Source: an uncultured Acetatifactor sp. (lineage in GTDB: Bacteria; Bacillota; Clostridia; Lachnospirales; Lachnospiraceae). From it: 64,000 nucleotides of DNA. Positions 43,810-50,289 of the stretch are shown here, piece after piece. Location: the NCBI GenBank assembly GCA_910580225.1, contig CAJTXE010000014.1, forward strand, positions 28,912-92,911. Direction: 5' to 3'. The notes under the pieces were generated by a model. The model did not search any database and was not told the DNA's origin. It worked only from the letters and a program-made list of their open reading frames with translations. The translations under genes were made by a program, and so were the position numbers. Positions within the stretch are counted from its first letter, which is position 1. The number at the start of each line of letters is the position of its first letter.

Positions 43810-44131
43810 ATTTTTTGGTGCCCCTTGCAAAGCAGGGGGTATTGTGTTATAATACAATGTGGCGCGAAGCGGGAAAACGCTTCGGTTAGTTGTCTGTTAC
43901 GACAAAACACGTATGCCGATTCGGTGATGGTGCCCAAGAGACTGGATCGTTTTTATCTTATGCAGCCGTAAGATCTATTTTGGGTTTGTATAGAAACATG
44001 CAGAATAGGGTAGTTGCCGGAGTCAGCCGGTTCATAACGCGAAACTGGCTTAAACTTATCAATAAACCGACATTCGGGGAAATTTGGTATGACGGCCATA
44101 CGGAAGAAAACAACCAAACGGAGGTAAGAAA
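43810..44131 (+). promoter_or_regulatory. rpsB promoter and structured leader
   Basis: TTGCAA (43825-43830), 17-base spacer and TATAAT (43848-43853) with TG one base upstream form a near-consensus promoter. The predicted transcript starts near 43860 with the hairpin CGAAGCG (43865-43871) and CGCTTCG (43878-43884), loop GGAAAA, and continues about 270 bases before the rpsB ATG. An 81-codon frame from a TTG at 43890 runs through it but lacks a ribosome site and overlaps rpsB. A long leader before rpsB suggests autogenous control by S2. Confidence 0.75.
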
Positions 44132-44896
44132 ATGAGCGTTATTTCTATGAAACAGCTGCTTGAAGCAGGTGTCCACTTTGGACATCAGACCAGAAGATGG
44201 AACCCTAAAATGGCTCCCTACATCTTTACAGAGAGAAACGGAATCCACATCATTGACCTGCAGAAATCCGTGGGTAAAGTGGATGAGGCCTATAGGGCAG
44301 TTTCAGAAATCGCCGCACAGGGCGGTACGATTCTCTTTGTAGGAACAAAGAAGCAGGCACAGGATGCTGTGAAGACCGAGGCAGAGCGCTGCGGCATGTA
44401 TTATGTGAATGAGAGATGGCTGGGTGGAATGCTCACCAATTTCAAGACGATTCAGTCTCGTATCGGCAGGCTTCATGCTATTGAGAAGATGTCCGAGGAT
44501 GGAACATTTGATGTTCTTCCCAAGAAAGAAGTAATCAAACTGAAGAAAGAGTGGGAGAAGCTGGAGAAGAATCTGGGGGGAATCAGAAATATGAGCCGGA
44601 TTCCCGATGCGATCTTTGTGGTGGATCCCAAAAAAGAGAGAATTTGTGTACAGGAAGCTCATGCTCTTGGAATTACATTGATTGGTATCGGAGATACCAA
44701 CTGTGATCCTGAGGAGTTGGATTATATCATCCCTGGCAATGATGATGCCATCAGGGCAGTGAAACTGATTGTTTCCAAGATGGCGGATGCCGTAATCGAA
44801 GCAAATCAGGGTGAGGCTGTTTATACTGAGGCGGATGTGGCGGCAGAAGCAGGGGACGCACAGGATATTGAGGAAGTGGCGGCACAGGAAGCATAA
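44132..44896 (+). CDS. rpsB: 30S ribosomal protein S2
   Basis: S2 lies on the back of the 30S head-body junction and is needed for S1 or initiation-complex formation. The 254-residue product has the signature starts [27 protein letters not shown] (residues 2-24), [15 protein letters not shown] and [22 protein letters not shown]-terminal acidic/Ala-rich tail (about 230-254) is common in Clostridia. Ribosome site CGGAGGTAAG. Confidence 0.98.
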   Translation: MSVISMKQLLEAGVHFGHQTRRWNPKMAPYIFTERNGIHIIDLQKSVGKVDEAYRAVSEIAAQGGTILFVGTKKQAQDAVKTEAERCGMYYVNERWLGGMLTNFKTIQSRIGRLHAIEKMSEDGTFDVLPKKEVIKLKKEWEKLEKNLGGIRNMSRIPDAIFVVDPKKERICVQEAHALGITLIGIGDTNCDPEELDYIIPGNDDAIRAVKLIVSKMADAVIEANQGEAVYTEADVAAEAGDAQDIEEVAAQEA

Positions 44897-44920
44897 AGAG
44901 CAAATGCAACGTTGTTAATT

Positions 44921-44989
44921 ACTGCTGTCCGAACGATGGATGGGGCTGGAAGGCATTTATGCAGTTCAAAAATCGTTGAGACAGGCAGT
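44921..44989 (+). other. Structured spacer between rpsB and tsf
   Basis: ACTGC-TGTC-CG-AACGAT (44921-44937) pairs with ATCGTT-GA-GACA-G-GCAGT (44972-44989): 15 base pairs with one 2x2 internal loop and one bulged G. The enclosed 34 bases can form a smaller stem. No U-tract, so RNA processing, S2/EF-Ts balancing or protein binding are candidates. Confidence 0.6.
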
Positions 44990-45040
44990 ATCAGGATAAT
45001 TGCAGGATATCAACAAGAGAATAATAAGGAGGAGATATAG

Positions 45041-45982
45041 ATGGCAGAAGTTACAGCGGCTATGGTCAAAGAACTGCGTGAACAGACTGGTGCCGGTATG
45101 ACAGATTGTAAGAAAGCTCTGAGTGAGACGAATGGAAATATGGAAGAGGCTGTAGAGATTCTTCGGAAGAAGGGACAGGCCAAAGCGGTGAAGAAGGAAA
45201 GCAGAATCGCTGCAGAGGGGATCTGCTGCATTGCTTCCGATGGAGATACAAAGGCGGCAGTAGTGGAAGTAAACTCAGAAACAGACTTTGTGGCAAAGAA
45301 TGAGACCTTCCAGGAGTTCGTGAAGGCTGTTGCAACACAGGCTGTTCGGTCTTCTGTGGACAATGTAGATGCGCTGTTGGAGGAGACATGGGTTGAAGAT
45401 GCTTCCAAGACTGTGAAAGAAGCATTGGTTGATAAGATTGCAGTGATCGGTGAAAAGTTGAGCATCAGAAGATTTGAGCGTGTGGAAGCTTCCGAGGGAT
45501 GTGTTGCCACTTATGTACATGGCGGCGGAAGAATCGGCGTCATTATTGAGGCTAAGACAAATGTGGTGAATGATGCTGTAAAAGAGGCTTTAACGAATCT
45601 GGCAATGCAGGTTGCTGCTCTGAATCCCAAATATGTGGCAACAGGTGATGTGTCCGAGGAATATAAGGCACATGAAAAGGAGATTATCGCTGCACAGATT
45701 GAGCAGGATCCTAAGATGGCAGGAAAGCCTGAGAAGGTCATCGAGGGTGCCATTAATGGCCGCTTGAATAAGGAACTGAAAGAAGTATGCCTGTTGGAAC
45801 AGGTATATGTGAAGGCTGAGGACGGGAAGCAGACCGTTGCGCAGTATGTTTCTCAGGTTGCCAAGGAGAATAGTGCTGACTTAAGTATTAGTAAATTTGT
45901 GCGCTTTGAGACAGGTGAAGGCCTGGAGAAGAAAAATGAGGATTTTGCAGCTGAGGTGGCTGCGCAGATGGGGGCTATCTAA
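45041..45982 (+). CDS. tsf: Translation elongation factor Ts
   Basis: EF-Ts is the nucleotide exchange factor of EF-Tu. The 313-residue protein has the N-terminal UBA-like domain (AAMVKELREQTGAGMTDCKKAL), the conserved TDFVAKNETF segment (about 82-91) and VHGGGRIGVIIE (about 155). Length is in the normal range. It follows rpsB as usual, ends in an intrinsic terminator and marks the edge of the mobile-element islet. Confidence 0.98.
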   Translation: MAEVTAAMVKELREQTGAGMTDCKKALSETNGNMEEAVEILRKKGQAKAVKKESRIAAEGICCIASDGDTKAAVVEVNSETDFVAKNETFQEFVKAVATQAVRSSVDNVDALLEETWVEDASKTVKEALVDKIAVIGEKLSIRRFERVEASEGCVATYVHGGGRIGVIIEAKTNVVNDAVKEALTNLAMQVAALNPKYVATGDVSEEYKAHEKEIIAAQIEQDPKMAGKPEKVIEGAINGRLNKELKEVCLLEQVYVKAEDGKQTVAQYVSQVAKENSADLSISKFVRFETGEGLEKKNEDFAAEVAAQMGAI

Positions 45983-46015
45983 TATAGTTCTTTTTAACAA
46001 ATAGTTAGTATGGAA

Positions 46016-46047
46016 GGGCTTCAGAGAAATCTGAGGCTCTTTTTTTA
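46016..46047 (+). terminator. Intrinsic terminator after tsf
   Basis: GGGCTTCAGA (46016-46025) pairs with TCTGAGGCTC (46030-46039) through 10 base pairs including two G-U, loop GAAA, followed by a run of T (46040-46047). Ends the rpsB-tsf transcript. Confidence 0.9.
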
Positions 46048-46143
46048 TGAAACTGGAATTTGGATTGTAGCATAAGAATTTATTTGTGAAAAATAGTTTA
46101 AAAACAAACTGTTTTCTTCTTTAAAAATAAATGGTGAAGTGGT

Positions 46144-46446
46144 ATGAAATTATATTTTGAATTACTAAAATATCCAGTATTCACAATGGAACATGTTAGT
46201 CAATACTATGATAATATTGAAAGTGCGCGTTCGGCGGTAAAACGTTTAATAAAGAGTGGTCTTGCAGTAAAAATACGAAATAATCTTTACACATGTATGA
46301 GTGGAGAAACAGATGCTCCATTGGCGAATCGTTATCAAATTGTAGGAGCGATCACACCGACCTCTTATCTTTCTCATCATTCGGCAATGGAATATTATGG
46401 AATTAGTGACCAAATTTTTTATGAGGTTTATGTGTCTTCTGGGTAA
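46144..46446 (+). pseudogene. AbiEi-type antitoxin, N-terminal fragment
   Basis: The 100-residue product looks like the N-terminal winged-helix part of type IV AbiEi antitoxins: helix-turn-helix region (FTMEHVSQYYDNIESARSAVKRLI, split at residues 13-36), then the NLYTCM strand and YLSHHSAMEYYGISDQIFYEVYVSS. Full AbiEi proteins are about twice this length and continue after the EVYVSS strand; here the frame hits a stop one residue later. The partner toxin AbiEii is absent. It lies about 40 bases from the IS630 element, so truncation by mobile element activity is likely. Codon use is AT-rich compared with neighbours. Confidence 0.6.
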
Positions 46447-46460
46447 TGACCTGATTATAA

Positions 46461-47108
46461 TTAGTTAAATTGATTTTCATTTGTAGTGTCAAACTTAGGG
46501 TAGAGCGATGTCAACTTGGTCCTGGCCTTGTCGGTGGTAAAGTGCCAGTGGATACAGGCTGTATGTTCATTGCGGTCGCTTTCCCATGCAGCCAATTCCT
46601 GCCGCAGTAAGCCTATGTCATCAATCCTTCGGGACAGGCACTGGCGTGTCATCATATTAAGTTCTATTTCAGCAATGTCCAGCCAGCTCCCATGCTTGGG
46701 CGTGTAATGGATTTCCAGTTTTTTGGCGATTCTGCGAGCTTCCGGGGCTGGAAATGCCTTATACAGAGAGGAAAGAGCATGGGTATTCAGGTTGTCCATG
46801 ACGAGTATGATCTTGTCACGATCAGGGTAACTGACATCCACAAGATACCTGATCTCCTCAGCCCAGTCAACCGCAGTACGGTGTTCCCGAACACTTACAT
46901 GCCGCACGCCGCCCAAAGGCTCCACGAATACAAATATGCTGCAGGTACCACCGCGCACATACTCGGAATCAATCTTCTGGGTATCCCCCGGGCGCATGGG
47001 CAGCGGCTCCCTGGCCTCCCCCAGCTGCTGGTATGGCTTTTCGTCCATGCATACCACTGGGACAGCAGGGTCATATGGCTTTTCGTAGATGTCCAGGATA
47101 TCCTCCAT
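46461..47108 (-). CDS. IS630 transposase, C-terminal (catalytic) frame
   Basis: Carries the DDE catalytic domain of the IS630/Tc1-mariner superfamily: first Asp in VVCMDEKPYQQL, second Asp in ILVMDNLNTHAL, Glu in WLDIAEIELNMM. The open frame actually extends upstream without a start, giving KKNELRPHKNAYWC then IPPKENAEFVAC, in line with full-length IS630 transposases. It is therefore the downstream half of a fused product made by a -1 shift at the A8 tract at 47179-47186. The last nine residues look extra to the family and may come from sequence outside the element. Confidence 0.8.
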   Translation of the reverse strand: MEDILDIYEKPYDPAVPVVCMDEKPYQQLGEAREPLPMRPGDTQKIDSEYVRGGTCSIFVFVEPLGGVRHVSVREHRTAVDWAEEIRYLVDVSYPDRDKIILVMDNLNTHALSSLYKAFPAPEARRIAKKLEIHYTPKHGSWLDIAEIELNMMTRQCLSRRIDDIGLLRQELAAWESDRNEHTACIHWHFTTDKARTKLTSLYPKFDTTNENQFN

Positions 47109-47707
47109 ACAGGCTACGAATTCTGCGTTTTCTTTTGGAGGGATGCACCAGTAGGCGTTTTTGTGAGGTCGAAGTTCATTTTTTTTAATGTCTGGCGAAT
47201 GGCCTCCCTTCCAACTGGGATATCAAGTTCAATACGGGCTTTCTCTTCCAAAAGCCGGAGCGTCCAGCGCGAATGTCCCTCGGGAGCAGGACTGCAGGCC
47301 ATCTGGATGATATGTGCCTCGGCACGCCCATCCACTTTTCGCAGTGCAGCGCTGGAATTAGGGCTGATATTGTAGCGGATAATATCCTTTATGCCATTCT
47401 TAACATAAGACTGGATGATGTTGGTTATGGTAGCAGGACAGACAGCATAGCTGTGGGCAAGCTGGGCATGGGTCAGGCCAATCCCCTGTTCTTCGTCCAG
47501 CTCAAGCAGTATCTGGCAACGCTTCAATACAGCCTTACAGGTCTTCTTATTACGGATTGTTTTTTGAAGTGTCGCCCGTTCATCGTCACTGAGTTTAATG
47601 ATATATGTCTTAGGTCTTGCCATTGTCACCACCGCCGTTTCTTTTTAGTATAACAAGGGATGGCATTATATGGAATAATTATTTGGCTGAATATATATCG
47701 ATCACTA
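46484..47707 (-). mobile_element. IS630-family insertion sequence
   Basis: A reverse-strand IS630-type transposase in two frames fills this interval. Ends are not certain: the best candidates both begin with TA then GTG, TAGTGTC at 46484-46490 (plus strand) and TAGTGATC at 47700-47707 (minus strand), fitting TA target duplication, but inverted-repeat similarity beyond these is poor. The left boundary could lie as far out as 46444. The element separates the AbiEi fragment from the IS3 remnant. Confidence 0.6.
47114..47623 (-). CDS. IS630 transposase, N-terminal (DNA-binding) frame
   Basis: Encodes the helix-turn-helix portion: MARPKTYIIKLSDDERATL at the start, then LTHAQLAHSYAVCPATITNIIQSY and the HSRWTLRLLEEKA segment. 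ATG at 47623 is behind GGTGGTGA; a GTG three codons earlier is also possible. After the sequence TTA-AAA-AAA-ATG the zero frame diverges from the family and stops about 20 codons later, while the -1 frame continues correctly. Fused product would be about 387 residues. Whether the shift is programmed or a mutation is open. Confidence 0.8.
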   Translation of the reverse strand: MARPKTYIIKLSDDERATLQKTIRNKKTCKAVLKRCQILLELDEEQGIGLTHAQLAHSYAVCPATITNIIQSYVKNGIKDIIRYNISPNSSAALRKVDGRAEAHIIQMACSPAPEGHSRWTLRLLEEKARIELDIPVGREAIRQTLKKMNFDLTKTPTGASLQKKTQNS

Positions 47708-47803
47708 CACTAGTTCTTTAGCGGCCTTAGCCTGTCCAATTTCTCCTGCAGGCTTCACGGCCTGTACTTTGTATTCGTGGTCGTATTGTCTGTTTTCTGC
47801 CAT
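47705..47803 (-). pseudogene. IS3-type transposase OrfA, 5' remnant
   Basis: A 32-codon reverse-strand frame reads MAENRQYDHEYKVQAVK then EIGQAKAAKEL before stopping. This is the N-terminus of IS3/IS911-type OrfA proteins. GAGGAGTG is correctly placed upstream of its ATG, so the original start is intact. Homology ends at a TA-containing junction next to the IS630 element, suggesting that the later element or a deletion removed the rest. Confidence 0.65.
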
Positions 47804-47869
47804 TTTTGTTCACTCCTCATTTTCTTGATTATATCTCAAATCCTTGAGAATAGGGTGTTAACTTTTTTA

Positions 47870-48936
47870 TACCACATCACAGAATCACTCAGGGAAAAGG
47901 AAGAAGAGATTACGCTGATGCGGTCACAGGGCATGACCGGGTTGGGACGGGAAATTACTCTGAACGAGATGTTTGAACACTATATTTCGCATAAGAAGCA
48001 TAAAGGGAAACCATTGGCTGAAAATACAGTCTGTAATTACAGGAGAATGTATGATAACAATGTAAGAAACAGAATACTGGGGAATATGAAGATGTCAGAC
48101 ATCAAAAAAGTGAACATAACATCTTTTTATGAAAATTTGCAGGAGAGGGGTATTTCATACGGAACAATAAGTTTTTTCCAGAAGTTGCTGTCTTCCGTAT
48201 TTAACATGGCTTTGGACAATGAGATGATTAAAAGCAATCCTACAAAACGGGCACTGGATGCTGTAAGCGGCGAGCACAAGAAAAAGGAAGCACTTACACA
48301 GAAACAACAGGAGGCATTTCTTTCCTATTTATACCGGAAAGACAGGGATATGTATAGGAAGGTTGCGTTTTTGATAGGTACAATGTGTAGAGTTAGTGAG
48401 TTTGCCGGTTTAACATGGAATGATATAGATATGAAAAGTAGAGTCATTACCATAGACTATCAGCTACAGTATAAGAAATTTGATGATGAAAAGCCCAGAT
48501 ATCGTATCAGCCCAACTAAAAACACGCATACAAGGAAGATTCCAATGTCAGAGGATGTGTATGATGTTTTATGGGAATTGCAGAAATATTACTTTATTTT
48601 GCGGAAAGATTATTGTATTGATGGAAAAACATATTTTGTATTCTACTCAAAATCAGGTACATTAATGAATGTCGGAACATTTAACCACAAATTAAAAAGG
48701 CAGTCGAAATGTATAATGAGACAGCAGAATATAAGATAGAAACAATATCTGCTCATACGTTGAGACATACCAGGTGTACAAGGGATGCAGAAGACGGCAT
48801 GGACATTAAAGTGCTACAATATATCATGGGACATTCAAATATGAAAATAACCAATGATGTTTACAACCATGTGAACGAGGAAAGGGCAGTGAGTGAAATC
48901 ATGAATGTAGAACAAAGGCGCAGAAATAAGGGATAA
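47870..48936 (+). pseudogene. Tyrosine recombinase/integrase, 5'-truncated and frameshifted
   Basis: The product resembles integrases of Tn916-like elements or phages. SAM-like core-binding domain: GREITLNEMFEHYIS, NTVCNYRRMYDNNV. Catalytic domain: first Arg in MCRVSEFAGLTW; after the break HTLRHT, MGHSN and the nucleophile Tyr in NDVYNHV. The reading frame changes at the A-run 48694-48698: five A where six would keep NHKLKKAVEMYNETAEY in frame. The usual N-terminal arm-binding domain is missing; sequence before about 47870 derives from the IS3 remnant. A GTG at 47777 keeps the frame open but is not a plausible start. Confidence 0.8.
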
Positions 48937-49362
48937 ACGGGAAAATTTTTTACACCAATTTTAAAAAATCAGATATAGAAATATGTGAAGATACGTAGAT
49001 TCATGTGAGTTCCCAGTATAAGCTTAAAAGAGAAAAATGCCGTAAAATAGGGATTTGTAGGCATATACAGGGGTATGGGAAATACGGTCTGCCGTATCCG
49101 TACCTTACCAAACTGTAAGGTTACATAAGCAAAATGTAAGGAAAATCTATGGCATATTTCATTCGTTTCCGGTATCCTTATCTTACAGAGGCGGTACAAG
49201 TCAGCAGCAGTCAAATTCTGTGGAAACTGCATCTGCAGATCATAGAACATCATAGAGTTTGGCTGCAATGCAGTGCTGCCGGGGCACGAAAAGGGCACTG
49301 CATCATTTAGCAACTGACATGGTGCATGGAAAATGGGCAGATATAAAAGAGGAGGAAAAAAC
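48937..49362. other. Intergenic region upstream of the Bce-like ABC transporter
   Basis: No credible gene in 426 bases. It contains GTAAGG-type operator repeats (annotated separately), a further CTTATCTTACAG segment near 49172-49186, and GC-rich sequence up to the ribosome site AGAGGAGG. No sigma-A promoter with both hexamers is obvious, in keeping with an activator-dependent promoter. Confidence 0.5.
49103..49141 (+). promoter_or_regulatory. Candidate response-regulator operator
   Basis: CCTTAC (49103-49108) and TGTAAGG (49114-49120) form an inverted repeat; a second TGTAAGG follows at 49135-49141, exactly 21 bases after the first, two helical turns. Such spacing is typical for OmpR-family regulators such as BceR. 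The downstream genes encode a Bce-like transporter. Confidence 0.5.
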
Positions 49363-50289
49363 ATGGCATTATTGGAAGTTAAAAATCTGAAAAAAATATA
49401 TACCACACGTTTGGGCGGCAACAAGGTGCAGGCGTTGGACAATGTGAATTTTGCGGTAGAACAGGGGGAGTATGTGGCGATTATGGGAGAGTCCGGTTCA
49501 GGCAAGACAACATTGCTCAACATCATGGCATCTCTTGACAGACCTACCGGAGGTCAGGTGATTCTGGCGGGCAAAGATATGGCACAGATTAAACAGAAAG
49601 AGCTCTGTGCCTTCCGACGGGATAATATGGGATTTGTATTTCAGGATTTCAATCTGCTGGATTCCCTGTCGCTGAAGGATAATATTTTCCTGCCAATGGT
49701 GCTGGCAGGCAGGAATTACCGGGATATGGAGGAACGCCTCAAGCCGCTGGCAGCAAAACTTGATATTGCGGATCTCTTGGAAAAATACCCTTATGAAGTA
49801 TCTGGTGGTCAGAAGCAGCGGGCGGCAGTTGCCAGGGCGCTGATCACCGGTCCCCAGATCGTGTTGGCGGATGAACCCACGGGGGCATTGGATTCCAAGT
49901 CTTCGGACAAACTGTTGCGGATCTTTGCACAGGTGAACAGGGATGGTCAGACCATCCTTATGGTAACGCATTCCATCCAGGCAGCAAGCCGGGCTGGGCG
50001 CGTACTCTTCATCAAGGATGGCTGCGTATTTAACCAGATATACCGGGGAAGATTGAACAACGAGGAGATGTATAAGAAAATATCAGATACATTGACCATA
50101 TTGCATATGGAGAATAGCCAGGCAATGGAAAAAGATTGCGCCATGGAGAACAGTCATGCCAAGGAAAAAGGCTGTTCTATGGAAAGCAGGAATCTCAAGG
50201 AAAAAGGGCGCATGCCGGCAGTCGACGGCTCGAAAGATGCAGAAGGATCTGCAGAAGCAGTAAGAGAAGGAGGCAGGGAAAATGAATAA
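49363..50289 (+). CDS. Bce-like ABC transporter ATP-binding protein with repeated tail
   Basis: ATPase of the MacB/BceA type, which with the next gene probably detects or removes cell-wall-active peptides. Residues 1-245: Walker A MGESGSGKTTLLN (about 39-51), Q-loop FVFQDFNLLDSLS, signature VSGGQKQRAAVARAL (about 146), Walker B VLADEPTGALD and the switch histidine in VTHSIQ. The 308-residue length exceeds the roughly 255 of BceA; the excess is a hydrophilic tail with three 12-residue repeats starting MENS/MENS/MESR (about 249-284). ATG at 49363 behind AGAGGAGG. Overlaps the permease by 8 bases. Confidence 0.92.
   Translation: MALLEVKNLKKIYTTRLGGNKVQALDNVNFAVEQGEYVAIMGESGSGKTTLLNIMASLDRPTGGQVILAGKDMAQIKQKELCAFRRDNMGFVFQDFNLLDSLSLKDNIFLPMVLAGRNYRDMEERLKPLAAKLDIADLLEKYPYEVSGGQKQRAAVARALITGPQIVLADEPTGALDSKSSDKLLRIFAQVNRDGQTILMVTHSIQAASRAGRVLFIKDGCVFNQIYRGRLNNEEMYKKISDTLTILHMENSQAMEKDCAMENSHAKEKGCSMESRNLKEKGRMPAVDGSKDAEGSAEAVREGGRENE
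50107..50214 (+). repeat. Three 36-bp tandem repeats at the 3' end of the ABC ATPase gene
   Basis: Units start at 50107, 50143 and 50179 and encode MENSQAMEKDCA, MENSHAKEKGCS and MESRNLKEKGRM. They have diverged in DNA, so the expansion is not very recent, but the reading frame and the M-E-x-x-x-x-x-E-K core are kept. Confidence 0.8.

Noticed and set aside
43890..44135. 81-codon frame in the rpsB leader
   Set aside because: TTG start without ribosome site, overlap with rpsB, and no recognisable protein; better explained as leader RNA.
46440..46483. IS630 left end at the TA just after the AbiEi fragment (46444-46445)
   Set aside because: No inverted match to the right side was found from there; kept only as an alternative to 46484.
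46692..47375. Long plus-strand frame antisense to the IS630 transposase
   Set aside because: The opposite strand carries clear DDE and helix-turn-helix motifs; the plus frame has no family resemblance.
47777..47869. Start of the integrase at GTG 47777
   Set aside because: This stretch is antisense to the IS3 OrfA remnant and its 5' flank; no ribosome site and no integrase similarity.
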